The notes under the pieces were generated by a model that searched no databases, was not told where the DNA came from, and saw only the letters and a program-made list of their open reading frames with translations. Positions 47,104 through 56,185 of a DNA stretch of 64,000 nucleotides are shown here, in pieces. The position numbers were made by a program, and so were the translations under genes. The stretch is taken from contig JAFUEH010000023.1 in assembly GCA_017463985.1 (NCBI GenBank), positions 1-64,000 on the forward strand, written 5' to 3'. Positions within the stretch are counted from its first letter, which is position 1. Every line of letters starts with the position of its first letter. This stretch comes from Eubacterium sp. Lineage in GTDB: Bacteria > Bacillota > Clostridia > Oscillospirales > Acutalibacteraceae.

Positions 47104-48945
47104 ATGGCAGGTTTATTTGAAATACAGAAGCGCGGCGACGGCACCTTTCAGTTTACGTTGACGATCGATGACACCGCGGTGGGCACCTCGCCTGTGTTTG
47201 AGCAGGAGGATGCCTGCAAGCGCGGCGTGAAGGCTGTGAAGAAAAACAGCCGGATGAAGGTGCAAAATACGCTGCAGGGCGACGAGGAAAAAACCAATCC
47301 GAAGTTCTTGGTAGAGCCGGAGGGCGACAAGGTAAAGTTCACCCTGTTCTTACAAACCGGTGCGGTGGCGCTGGAGGGCAGCGCCGACAGCGAAGCGGCT
47401 GCGCTGGCAATGATTGAAAAAATCGGCAATAACGCGAATGCGGCGCCGATGAAAATGGCGGAGGTCGTTCTGTCTGAAAATGAGCAGAAGCAGATCCGTG
47501 TGGACAAGCTGAAGGCTCTGCAGGCGCAGGGACGCGATCCGTTTGAAATCACGCTTGCCGAGCAGACCCATCACAGCGACGAGATCAAGGCGCAGTTTGA
47601 AGCGCTGGAAAACCAAGAGGTGACGATCGCCGGACGTATCATGACCTGGCGCGATATGGGCAAGGCAAACTTCATTGACGTGCAGGACAGAAACGGCCGT
47701 ATTCAGGCTTATGTTCGGATGAACGACGTTGGCGAGGAGGTCTTTAAGGCTTTTAAGACTTGGGACATCGGTGATATTGTCGAGATCAGGGGCTTTGTTT
47801 TCAAAACCAGAACCGGCGAAATCTCTGTTCATGCACAGGCGATCCGTCTGCTTTCTAAATCGCTGCTGCCGCTGCCGGAGAAGTTCCACGGCCTGACCGA
47901 TACCGACACGAGATACCGCAAGCGTTATCTGGATATGATCATGAATCCGGATGTCAAGGAAACGTTTATCAAGCGTTCAAGGATCATTACCGCTATCCGG
48001 AATTATCTGGACAAGCTTGGCTTTATTGAGGTAGAAACACCGATATTGAATATCATTCCGGGCGGTGCTGCCGCCAGACCGTTTATTACCCATCACAATA
48101 CGCTCGATTTGGATATGTATCTGCGCATCGCGACGGAGCTGTATCTGAAGCGCCTGATCGTTGGCGGCATGGAGCGTGTGTATGAGATCGGCAGGAACTT
48201 CCGCAACGAGGGTATGGATGTACGGCATAATCCGGAATTCACCTGCATTGAGCTGTACCAGGCCTATACAGATTACCACGGCATGATGGATATTGCTGAA
48301 GCACTGATCCGCCATGCGGCGAATGAGGTGTGCGACGGGAATTTGCACATTACGTTTAACGGCACGGAGATCGATCTGGAAAGCCCGTTCCGCCGTCTGA
48401 CGATGATCGACGCGGTGAAGGAATACAGCGGTGTGGATTTCAGCGCCTTTTTGAGCGATGATGAAAAGGCGGTTGCGATCGCAAAGGAAAAGGGCATTGA
48501 AATCGAAAACGGCAAAGCGACCTGGGGCGACATTCTCAACTCCTTCTTTGAGGAATTTGTGGAAGAAAAGCTAGTGCAACCCACCTTTATTATGGACTAT
48601 CCGGTCGAGGTATCGCCGCTGACGAAGCGTAAGCCAGATTGTCCGGTGCTCACCGAGCGTTTTGAGCTGTTTATCCTTGGTGGCGAATACGGTAATGCCT
48701 ATTCCGAGTTGAACGACCCGATCGACCAGATGGGCCGCTTTGAGGCACAGATGAAGCTGCGCGAGGCAGGCGACGACGAGGCCAACATGATCGACCACGA
48801 TTTTGTCACCGCGCTGGAATACGGTATGCCGCCGACGGGCGGTCTCGGCATCGGCATCGACCGATTGGTCATGCTGCTGACAGATAACTATTCTATCAGA
48901 GACGTCCTGCTGTTCCCGACGATGAAACCGCTGGACAATCAGTAA
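47104..48945 (+). CDS. lysS: lysyl-tRNA synthetase with N-terminal YegP-like domains
   Basis: Residues from about 113 form a normal class II LysRS: OB-fold ([26 protein letters not shown]), motif 2 ([21 protein letters not shown]) and motif 3 ([14 protein letters not shown]). Before it lie two DUF1508/YegP-like modules (about 1-49 and 63-112), the first showing [17 protein letters not shown] and [15 protein letters not shown]. The protein is 613 residues; the family norm is about 500. YegP function is unknown. It charges tRNA-Lys in the cytoplasm. It is probably co-transcribed with greA. Confidence 0.92.
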   Translation: MAGLFEIQKRGDGTFQFTLTIDDTAVGTSPVFEQEDACKRGVKAVKKNSRMKVQNTLQGDEEKTNPKFLVEPEGDKVKFTLFLQTGAVALEGSADSEAAALAMIEKIGNNANAAPMKMAEVVLSENEQKQIRVDKLKALQAQGRDPFEITLAEQTHHSDEIKAQFEALENQEVTIAGRIMTWRDMGKANFIDVQDRNGRIQAYVRMNDVGEEVFKAFKTWDIGDIVEIRGFVFKTRTGEISVHAQAIRLLSKSLLPLPEKFHGLTDTDTRYRKRYLDMIMNPDVKETFIKRSRIITAIRNYLDKLGFIEVETPILNIIPGGAAARPFITHHNTLDLDMYLRIATELYLKRLIVGGMERVYEIGRNFRNEGMDVRHNPEFTCIELYQAYTDYHGMMDIAEALIRHAANEVCDGNLHITFNGTEIDLESPFRRLTMIDAVKEYSGVDFSAFLSDDEKAVAIAKEKGIEIENGKATWGDILNSFFEEFVEEKLVQPTFIMDYPVEVSPLTKRKPDCPVLTERFELFILGGEYGNAYSELNDPIDQMGRFEAQMKLREAGDDEANMIDHDFVTALEYGMPPTGGLGIGIDRLVMLLTDNYSIRDVLLFPTMKPLDNQ

Positions 48946-48957
48946 AAGAGGCTGTTT

Positions 48958-49638
48958 ATGGACGAACTTTTAGCGTTGATTCAAAATGCTGCACTGAAGT
49001 ACAAAAGTATTAGAAAGCTCGTTTTGTTTGGTTCAAGAGCGAGAGGCGACGACAACAAAGAAAGCGATTACGATATTGCTGTTTTCGGTGCCGTGGAACA
49101 GGATCAGCTCCTATTCAAAAATGCAGTTGACGAGCTACCAACTTTGCATAAAATTGATTTAGTATTTGTTGATGAAAAAACGATGAATACGCCGCTCTAT
49201 GACAGTATCCAAAAAGAAGGGAAGATCATTATGAGCAAATTCGGACAAAAACTTGATAATTATCAAAAAGCGCTTGCAAGATTACATGATGCCGTTGCAG
49301 ATTCTCAAAAGGATATTTCCAACCTTACCATGCGCGACGGTGTTATTCAGCGTTTTGAGTTTACGACCGAGCTGGCGTGGAAAGCAACGAGAGAATATCT
49401 CATCGAGCAAGGCGAAGTGGACATCAACAGCCCCAAGCCTGTGATGCAGGCAGCGTTTCGGACAAGGCTTATTGATGACGAAAATGGGTGGCTTTCTATT
49501 TTGAATGACAGAAATCACACTTCTCATATCTATGATGATAGTGAAGCGGATGCTGTTTTTAAACGAATTCTTGAAAAGCATATCCAATTATTTGATGCAT
49601 TGCTCAAAGGCCTTACTGCCTGTAGCGGCAGCTATTGA
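48958..49638 (+). CDS. fused MNT nucleotidyltransferase-HEPN protein
   Basis: The 226-residue protein joins a minimal nucleotidyltransferase (residues 1 to about 90) with the motif GS-x10-DxD (G25, S26, D37, D39) to a HEPN domain (about 93-226) with R-x4-H-x-Y (R185, H190, Y192). In the MntA/HepT toxin-antitoxin type, MNT adenylylates the HEPN Tyr to neutralise the RNase. These are normally separate genes. An internal in-frame ATG at 49231 behind AAGAAGGGA could still make HEPN alone. It lies 12 bases after lysS and is AT-richer than its neighbours, suggesting transfer. Confidence 0.85.
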   Translation: MDELLALIQNAALKYKSIRKLVLFGSRARGDDNKESDYDIAVFGAVEQDQLLFKNAVDELPTLHKIDLVFVDEKTMNTPLYDSIQKEGKIIMSKFGQKLDNYQKALARLHDAVADSQKDISNLTMRDGVIQRFEFTTELAWKATREYLIEQGEVDINSPKPVMQAAFRTRLIDDENGWLSILNDRNHTSHIYDDSEADAVFKRILEKHIQLFDALLKGLTACSGSY

Positions 49639-49706
49639 GATTTGCTTACTATCAAGGAAATAACTGTTACGAATACGGGAAGTTATCCTGAAAAAGAGTG
49701 GATGAT

Positions 49707-51371
49707 ATGAGATCAGATTTAATTAAAAAAGGACCGTCCAGAGCGCCGCATCGCTCGCTGCTCAGAGCGCTCGGTATTGACGAGCTGGAAATGGAAAGAC
49801 CGTTTATTGCCGTCGTCAATTCTAAGAGCGACTACGTTCCCGGTCATACCCATCTTGACAAAATTGCCGAGCAGGTAAAGGCGGGTATCCGTAATGCCGG
49901 CGGTGTGCCGTTTGAGTTTAACACGATCGGCGTGTGTGACGGTATCGCCATGAATCACCGCGGTATGAAGTATTCCCTCTGCTCGCGTGAGCTGATTGCC
50001 GATTCGATTGAGGTCATGCTGACAGCGCATCCGCTGGATGCTGTAGTATTTATCCCGAACTGTGATAAAATCGTACCGGGTATGCTGCTGGCGGCGTGTC
50101 GGCTGAATCTGCCGTGTATTTTCATCAGCGGCGGTCCGATGCTGCCGGGCAAAAGCACGGTCACGGAAAGCCCGATCGGCCTGTCAGAACAGTTTGAGTA
50201 CGTCGGCGCTAATTCTGTTGGCGAAATGAGCCTGCAAAGCCTGGAGGCTACGGCGTTCACTGCGTGTCCGACCTGCGGCTCTTGTGCCGGTATGTATACG
50301 GCGAATTCCATGAATTGTCTGACGGAGTCGATCGGTATGTCCCTGCCGGGTTCCGGTACGATACCGGCTGTCTATTCTGCGCGATTACGCCTTGCCAAAA
50401 TGGCCGGTGAACGCGTGATGGCGCTGTTGGAACAGGACATCAAACCCTCTGATATTATTACGGAGCAGGCGATCGAAAACGCGATGCGCTGCGATATGGC
50501 GATCGGATGCTCCACCAATACGATTTTACATTTAACGGCGATCGCGCACGCAGCCGGTCACGATATTAATTTGGATGACCTGAATGAAATGGGCAATAGC
50601 ACGCCGCAGATCTGCAAGCTGAATCCGGCTTCCTCCGTGTTTATTACCGACCTCAACGATGTCGGCGGTATGCAGGCAGTGATGAAGGAGCTGGCGAGAG
50701 GCGGCATGATCCATCTGGATTGTCTGACGGTTAACGGTACGGTGGCTGAACGCATCAGCGTAGCGCCGGACGCTGACGGTACGGTGATCCGCAAGCTGGA
50801 GAACCCCTTTTCGGCGGACGGCGGTATTGCCGTACTGAAGGGCAACCTGGCTGAGGACGGCGCTGTCGTGAAGAAGGGCGCTGTGGCGCCGGAGATGCTG
50901 CAGCATAAAGGGCCTGCTAAAGTCTACGACAGCGAGGAGGCGGCGATCGAGGCCATCGACAACGGTAAAGTGGTGGCCGGCGATGTTGTCGTTATTCGCT
51001 ACGAAGGACCGAAGGGCGGCCCCGGTATGCGCGAAATGCTGTCGCCTACCTCCGCCATCATCGGCAGGGGACTCGGCGCCAGTGTAGCGCTGTTGACGGA
51101 CGGACGGTTTTCCGGTGCGACGCGCGGCGCTTCGATCGGGCATATCAGTCCGGAGGCCGCAGTCGGCGGAACGATCGCGCTGGTGCAGGACGGCGATGAA
51201 ATTGAAATCGACATTCCTGCCAGATTGCTGCGCGTGAATGTATCGGACGAGGAGCTGGCACGGCGCAGAGCGCTTTGGAAAGCGCCGGTGCAGCAGCTGT
51301 CAGGCTACCTGAAGCGGTATGCCCAGCATGTAACCTCCGGTTCCCGCGGAGCCGTGTTTGAAGACGATTAA
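49707..51371 (+). CDS. ilvD: dihydroxy-acid dehydratase
   Basis: The 554-residue protein has the Fe-S and substrate motifs of IlvD ([66 protein letters not shown]). It makes branched-chain 2-oxoacids for valine and isoleucine. ATG 49707 is preferred over an in-frame GTG 9 bases upstream. No other ilv gene is in the window. Confidence 0.95.
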   Translation: MRSDLIKKGPSRAPHRSLLRALGIDELEMERPFIAVVNSKSDYVPGHTHLDKIAEQVKAGIRNAGGVPFEFNTIGVCDGIAMNHRGMKYSLCSRELIADSIEVMLTAHPLDAVVFIPNCDKIVPGMLLAACRLNLPCIFISGGPMLPGKSTVTESPIGLSEQFEYVGANSVGEMSLQSLEATAFTACPTCGSCAGMYTANSMNCLTESIGMSLPGSGTIPAVYSARLRLAKMAGERVMALLEQDIKPSDIITEQAIENAMRCDMAIGCSTNTILHLTAIAHAAGHDINLDDLNEMGNSTPQICKLNPASSVFITDLNDVGGMQAVMKELARGGMIHLDCLTVNGTVAERISVAPDADGTVIRKLENPFSADGGIAVLKGNLAEDGAVVKKGAVAPEMLQHKGPAKVYDSEEAAIEAIDNGKVVAGDVVVIRYEGPKGGPGMREMLSPTSAIIGRGLGASVALLTDGRFSGATRGASIGHISPEAAVGGTIALVQDGDEIEIDIPARLLRVNVSDEELARRRALWKAPVQQLSGYLKRYAQHVTSGSRGAVFEDD

Positions 51372-51400
51372 TCCATTAGCCATCATAGCGGGTGATGCTT

Positions 51401-52066
51401 ATGAGCAAGAAAACAACCAAAAAGAAATCAAAGCAGGACAGCGTCGTGCGCCCGTACCTGACGAAGCCGCTGACCTATTTCCTGCTGTCGCTGATTATTG
51501 TGCTGCCGATGGCGCTCATTCTGCTGCATGCGGCAGTCAATGTGGTGCACCGCGCTCAGCCGTTTTTTGCACCGAGTATCAGCGATATTCAATTAAACGA
51601 CAGCGATTATACGCCGGGTGTGGCAACTGCCGGCACTGCTGCTAAGCCTTTGCTGAAAAGCGGTGACCGGATCGGTGATATCGCCTGTGCCGAAAAAGGC
51701 TTTACTGCCAAGGTGTATTACGGCGCTAACCGTGTGTCCTACCGTAACGGTATCGGCCTTTCCGGCGAAGCGGCGTTACCGGGACAGGGACAAGCCGTAC
51801 AGCTGAAGGGCTATGCCACTGTCGGCTGCAAAGCGCTCGATAATCTGGAGGAAGGGGACATTATCACCTTTACCACTGGTTGGGGCGTTTATCAGTACGA
51901 GGTGCTGCACAGTGAAATTACGGCAGAACCGACGGAGGAAACCGGCGAGGTGCTGGTGATCCACTGCGCTAAGAGCAGCGATGCCTTTGCGAACGCAGCA
52001 GATGAAAAGCTTTATGTAACCGCCGGATACCTTTCCGGTCCTGAACTTGAGGAGGTGGCGTCATGA
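51401..52066 (+). CDS. sortase-like protein lacking the catalytic His
   Basis: The 221-residue protein has a Lys-rich N-terminus, one membrane helix (about 25-48) and a sortase-type barrel: VYYGANRVSYRNGIGLSG, AALPGQGQAVQLKG, NLEEGDIITFTTGWGVYQYEVLHS, EVLVIHC. In active sortases the position after KG is His; here it is Tyr (Y138). Cys189 is kept and the usual Arg is Lys (K203). Transpeptidation is therefore unlikely. The next gene overlaps it by 4 bases (ATGA). Confidence 0.7.
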   Translation: MSKKTTKKKSKQDSVVRPYLTKPLTYFLLSLIIVLPMALILLHAAVNVVHRAQPFFAPSISDIQLNDSDYTPGVATAGTAAKPLLKSGDRIGDIACAEKGFTAKVYYGANRVSYRNGIGLSGEAALPGQGQAVQLKGYATVGCKALDNLEEGDIITFTTGWGVYQYEVLHSEITAEPTEETGEVLVIHCAKSSDAFANAADEKLYVTAGYLSGPELEEVAS

Positions 52067-52959
52067 GTCGTTCATCGAGTAAAACCCACTCCTCTCACCA
52101 TACGGTGCATGAAAGTAAAACGCAAAAGCGCTGGAAGAGCGTGGTGGCGTTCCTCCTATTCCTTTCGCTGGCGGTGACGAGTCTTTCTGCGTGCGCCAAG
52201 CTGGTGATCGTGTCACCGAGCAGTATGGTGAAGCTGTTCTGTAATGAGAAATATATAACGTCGCTTCAAAAGGAAGTGGTGCAGTACGGTAAAGACCTGT
52301 GCCTTTCCTCCTCCGTACCGGACGACGGTATCGAGAAAACGGTCACTTATGAGGCGATCTATCGCATCGAGGAGGCGTATGTTGCCGGCTCGCTGAATGC
52401 GGACGAGCAGTATACGCAAACCACGTATTTAGACAGTATTGACGCGCTGAGCGAGCAGGTGAAAGCAGCTACTGACGCGGCCATGACGGCTCAAAATTAT
52501 ACGGAGGATGCCGATGTGACCGACGGGCTGGATACCTTCGGGGAGCACTTTGCGGAATATCTGGAGCAGCGGATCAATTTTCCGCTGATGGATCAGCTGC
52601 AGGCCGTGGTCAATGTCGGGTCACTGGTGGCAGCTGTCAATGCGATCGTCTTTGCAGTTTTCAGCGCACTGATGATTGCCGTTATCCTTTCCTTTAAAGC
52701 GAAGCTCTACCGGTCATTGCGTGAGATTGTTTACGCGGCTTCAGCAGCGGCGCTGCTGGATCTGAGCTTGGTTGGCGGCGTGGCGCTGGTAGGCTGCTTT
52801 AAGAAGCTGGTGCTGTATCCCACTTATCTTGCGGACGCCGTGATGGTCTATATCGGACGGTGTGTGCTTTCTGTCTGCAGTGCGGCGGCGATGCTGCTGG
52901 TTATTGCCTTGATACTGACGGTCGTGATCTGGAAGATCAAGCGCAATAATAATATGTGA
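52063..52959 (+). CDS. membrane protein of unknown function
   Basis: The 298-residue protein has one membrane helix near the N-terminus (about 26-45), an external helical domain (about 50-185) with many acidic residues, and three C-terminal helices (about 190-215, 225-245, 265-290). I do not recognise a family. It is translationally coupled to the sortase-like gene and followed by an ABC-type ATPase, so the three may form one wall-related unit; that is inference. Confidence 0.7.
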   Translation: MSRSSSKTHSSHHTVHESKTQKRWKSVVAFLLFLSLAVTSLSACAKLVIVSPSSMVKLFCNEKYITSLQKEVVQYGKDLCLSSSVPDDGIEKTVTYEAIYRIEEAYVAGSLNADEQYTQTTYLDSIDALSEQVKAATDAAMTAQNYTEDADVTDGLDTFGEHFAEYLEQRINFPLMDQLQAVVNVGSLVAAVNAIVFAVFSALMIAVILSFKAKLYRSLREIVYAASAAALLDLSLVGGVALVGCFKKLVLYPTYLADAVMVYIGRCVLSVCSAAAMLLVIALILTVVIWKIKRNNNM

Positions 52960-52995
52960 TCGATTTCCCCAACGCTTAATTGTGAGGTTTATGTT

Positions 52996-53781
52996 ATGAG
53001 TGAAAACAAGGATGAAATAGAGGTAGTAGCAGAGGAGCCTGTTATTAAGGTAGAGCACGTTACCATGCAATTTATGCTGGAAAAGGAAAAGGTGGACAAC
53101 CTGAAGGAATACTTTATCCGGCTGGTGAAAAAGGGCAAGCTGGAGTATCGCAAATTCACTGCCCTGAACGACATCAATTTTGAATTGAAAAAGGGCGATA
53201 GACTGGCGATCCTCGGCTTGAACGGCGCCGGTAAGAGTACGCTGCTGAAAACGATTGTCGGTGTGTATAAGCCAACAGAGGGCAAGATCACCAAGAAAGG
53301 CGTGATTGCACCGCTGCTGGAGCTTGGCGCCGGCTTTGACCAAAACTATTCCGGCAGAGAAAATATCTACCTGTACGGCGCTATTCTCGGCTATTCCAGA
53401 GATTATATTGACAAGCGTATTGAGGAGATTATCAGCTTTTCGGAGCTCGGTCATTTCATTGATGTGCCGGTGAAGAACTATTCCTCCGGTATGCGCGCAC
53501 GTCTTGGCTTTTCGATTGCTACCGCCGTCGAGCCGGATATCCTGATCCTGGACGAGGTGCTGTCTGTCGGTGACGCAAAGTTCCGTAAAAAGAGCCTTGC
53601 CAAGGTGCAATCTATGTTTGACAAGGGCGTTACGGTGCTGTTCGTATCGCATAATATTGACCAGGTCAAGGCGATCTGCAATAAGGCGATCCTGCTGGAG
53701 CACGGTAATGTGATTGCCCAGGGCGATGTGGACGAGGTTTCCAAGGTATATGAGGAAAAGACCACGAAACCAAAAAAATAA
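52996..53781 (+). CDS. TagH/Wzt-like ABC transporter ATP-binding protein
   Basis: The 261-residue ATPase has Walker A GLNGAGKST, a signature motif YSSGMRARLGF and Walker B ILILDEVLSVGD. The sequence before Walker A (LKEYFIRLVKKGKLEYRKFTALNDINFELKKGD) is typical of polysaccharide and teichoic-acid exporters such as TagH. No permease (TagG-like) gene adjoins it. It may export the ribitol polymer made by the 28 kb cluster. Confidence 0.85.
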   Translation: MSENKDEIEVVAEEPVIKVEHVTMQFMLEKEKVDNLKEYFIRLVKKGKLEYRKFTALNDINFELKKGDRLAILGLNGAGKSTLLKTIVGVYKPTEGKITKKGVIAPLLELGAGFDQNYSGRENIYLYGAILGYSRDYIDKRIEEIISFSELGHFIDVPVKNYSSGMRARLGFSIATAVEPDILILDEVLSVGDAKFRKKSLAKVQSMFDKGVTVLFVSHNIDQVKAICNKAILLEHGNVIAQGDVDEVSKVYEEKTTKPKK

Positions 53782-53909
53782 AAGAATTGTTATATGTTTC
53801 ATAGCGATCTTTATAGCGATCTTTTTTTCATAATAAAAACATTATATTTACTATTATGAATAATATGGTTGGTATTCTATGATATCGTTACGTTGGAGGA
53901 GTAATTACT

Positions 53910-54899
53910 ATGCCTTTTGTACAAGCAAAGTGCACTAACTGTGGCGGCGTTCTCGCTGTGGATGATAATTTGGATGCCGCCCTTTGCCCGTTTTGTAATA
54001 CACCGTATATTGTTGAAAAAGCAATTAATAATTACAATATTACTAATAATATTAATATTGGCAGCGGTGCTAACGTCAATATATACGGCGCTGCAGAAAA
54101 GGATTTTGAGATAGTCGGAGGCGTTTTGAAGGCGTATAAAGGGGAATCCGTTAATGTTGTTATTCCCGATACAGTAAAACGCATTGCAGATGAAGCGTTC
54201 ACTACTTTCAACAAAAGTTGGTCTGTAGAAGATTTCGAGGGTATGCCTATAGAGAGCCTTGTTATTCCGGAAAGTGTTGTATATATTGGTAAACATGCTT
54301 TCCGAAATTGCAAGCAATTAAAAAAAATCACATTCAACAGCGGTAATATTGAAATCGGATTCGCTGCTTTTGCAGGATGTTCTGAACTAACGGAATTAGT
54401 TTTATGTGCCGGAACTATAGTGAGTAGTAATGCGTTTTGTGAATGTACAAAACTGACAACTTTAACGATATTGGATCCCGTTGGAAATGAAAAGAATCAT
54501 ACGTTACTTGGCGAAGCTGCGTTTGTCGGGTGTTCCAACCTAACCGACATAGAATTTGGAAACGGTGTAATTGATATAGGTAACTATACTTTTGAACGAT
54601 GTACCGGTTTGACACAAATTGTCATTCCTCAAAACACAATCTGTATAGGAAATCATTGCTTTATGAATTGCACAAGATTGCAAAATGTATTTATTTATTC
54701 AGACAATATTATTATTTATGATTATGCTTTTACCGGTTGTCCAGCATTATGCAATCTTCAAATATTTTCTAAAAACCCCACCATCAATGAATTTAGCTTA
54801 GAAGCGTATTGGCGTAATTTGGGCTTCTGTCCAAGATGTGGAGGTCGTATTCGTTCGGTAACAAAAAAGTGTTCCAGTTGCGGTTATAAAGAATCATAA
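53910..54899 (+). CDS. zinc-ribbon and BspA-type leucine-rich-repeat protein
   Basis: The 329-residue protein has an N-terminal zinc ribbon (CTNCG, CPFC), then about eight BspA-type repeats (IPDTVKRIADEAF, IPESVVYIGKHAFRNCKQLKKI, IPQNTICIGNHCFMNCTRLQNV), and a C-terminal zinc ribbon (CPRCG, CSSCGYK). No signal peptide is seen, so it is probably cytoplasmic. It is clearly AT-richer than the neighbouring genes, suggesting recent acquisition. Function unknown. Confidence 0.8.
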   Translation: MPFVQAKCTNCGGVLAVDDNLDAALCPFCNTPYIVEKAINNYNITNNINIGSGANVNIYGAAEKDFEIVGGVLKAYKGESVNVVIPDTVKRIADEAFTTFNKSWSVEDFEGMPIESLVIPESVVYIGKHAFRNCKQLKKITFNSGNIEIGFAAFAGCSELTELVLCAGTIVSSNAFCECTKLTTLTILDPVGNEKNHTLLGEAAFVGCSNLTDIEFGNGVIDIGNYTFERCTGLTQIVIPQNTICIGNHCFMNCTRLQNVFIYSDNIIIYDYAFTGCPALCNLQIFSKNPTINEFSLEAYWRNLGFCPRCGGRIRSVTKKCSSCGYKES

Positions 54900-55060
54900 C
54901 TACTGAATTAGCAGATGGTTGTTCTTTCTTCGCCCGATAAGGAACTCTTTAACTCCGCCGATAATACAGCATGTTGAGCGATCATTCCTTTTACATTCTT
55001 TTTCTATTTGTTCTGCTTGTAAAGTCAATATCTGTTTGGCGTTTTGAATTGTAAATTGTG
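54900..55060 (-). pseudogene. possible gene relic
   Basis: Minus-strand frame with about 45 open codons ends in a TAG near 54900 and reads like ILTLQAEQIEKECKRND at its start and GGVKEFLIGRRKN near its end. No start codon with a ribosome-binding site is present. It may be the tail of a decayed gene in the gap between the leucine-rich-repeat gene and asnA. Confidence 0.25.
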
Positions 55061-55062
55061 AA

Positions 55063-55090
55063 ATGGGGGGTGGACAAAGCCCACCCCCAT
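55063..55090 (+). terminator. G-rich hairpin between convergent genes
   Basis: GGGGGGTGG pairs with CCCACCCCC around ACAAAG, followed by ATTATATT. It probably ends transcription from the plus strand. Confidence 0.55.
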
Positions 55091-55130
55091 TATATTGCCG
55101 TTCTCAGCGATCTAAACTTACCATTTAACG

Positions 55131-55164
55131 TAAAGAAACCGCAGATTTTTCTGCGGTTTCTTTT
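55131..55164 (-). terminator. terminator of asnS-asnA
   Basis: AAAGAAACCGCAG pairs with CTGCGGTTTCTTT and overlaps the asnA stop codon; symmetrical A and T runs make it bidirectional. Confidence 0.85.
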
Positions 55165-56164
55165 ATAGCAAGCTGATGCCGTGCGCTAAACATTCCTCGC
55201 GCATGGCGTCGCTCCATACGGCGCATTGCACTTCACCGATATGCGCCTTTTGCAGCAGCAGCATACACAGTCTTGACTGTCCGATACCGCCGCCGATCGT
55301 CAATGGCAGCGTGCCGTCCAAAATGCTTTGATGGAAGGGGAAGGCCTCACGCTCGGTGCAGCCCTCCTCCGCCAGCTGACGGTGCAGGCTCTCTGCATCC
55401 ACGCGAATACCCATGGAGCTGATCTCTACTGCACAGTCCAGCAGGTCGTCCCAAAACATGATATCGCCGTTGAGCGACCAGTCGTCGTAGTCCGGCGCAC
55501 GGCCGTCATGCTTTTGGCCGCTTTTCAGCTTGCCGCCGATCTGTTCAATGAATACAGTGCGGTGTGCCTTGACGACGGCGTTCTCTCGCTCCTTTGGCGA
55601 AAGGTTCGGATAGCGGTCCTCCAGCTCCTGTGTTGTGATAAAATACACCTCTTTTGTCATGCAAAAGCCGAGCGTCGGATACTTTTCCTTGACCGTTTCG
55701 TTTGTCTCATAGATGGCGTTGACAATCTTTTGAACGATTTCACGTAAAAAAGCTTCGTTGCGTTCTGCCGGCGTGATGACGCGACACCAGTCCCACTGGT
55801 CCACAAAAAGGGAGTGGAGGTTGTCGGCGTCGTCGTCGCGGCGGATGGCGTTCATGTCTGTGTAGATGCCCTCGTCTGCCTTGTAGCCATAGCGGTACAG
55901 CGCAAGGCGTTTCCATTTTGCAAGGCTCTGCACGACCTCTGCTTCACCGTCGATGTTCTTCATCGTAAAGTGCACCTTGCGTTCTACACCGTTGAGGTCG
56001 TCGTTAATGCCGCTGGCCTTGGTGACCATGATCGGCGCCGTGACGCGGTCAAGATTCAGCGCCGCCGCGAGCTTGACCTGGAACGTGTCCTTGACGGTTT
56101 TGATCGCGCGCTGGGTGCCGCGGCGCGAGAGCTTTGGCTGATAGCCTTCAGGATAAATCATCAT
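55163..56164 (-). CDS. asnA: aspartate--ammonia ligase
   Basis: The 333-residue enzyme is of the ammonia-dependent AsnA family, which resembles class II synthetase cores, with FVDQWDWCRVI, GRAPDYDDWSLNGDIM and LTIGGGIGQSRLCMLLL. It makes asparagine from aspartate, ammonia and ATP. AGGAGG precedes the ATG at 56164. It follows asnS by 21 bases, so both are under the Asn T-box. Confidence 0.95.
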   Translation of the reverse strand: MMIYPEGYQPKLSRRGTQRAIKTVKDTFQVKLAAALNLDRVTAPIMVTKASGINDDLNGVERKVHFTMKNIDGEAEVVQSLAKWKRLALYRYGYKADEGIYTDMNAIRRDDDADNLHSLFVDQWDWCRVITPAERNEAFLREIVQKIVNAIYETNETVKEKYPTLGFCMTKEVYFITTQELEDRYPNLSPKERENAVVKAHRTVFIEQIGGKLKSGQKHDGRAPDYDDWSLNGDIMFWDDLLDCAVEISSMGIRVDAESLHRQLAEEGCTEREAFPFHQSILDGTLPLTIGGGIGQSRLCMLLLQKAHIGEVQCAVWSDAMREECLAHGISLL

Positions 56165-56185
56165 GCTGCCGTCCTCCTGTATGGC

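Noticed and set aside
53800..53830. Terminator after the TagH-like gene
   Set aside because: The sequence is a direct repeat (TAGCGATCTTT twice), not an inverted one, so no stem forms despite the T run.
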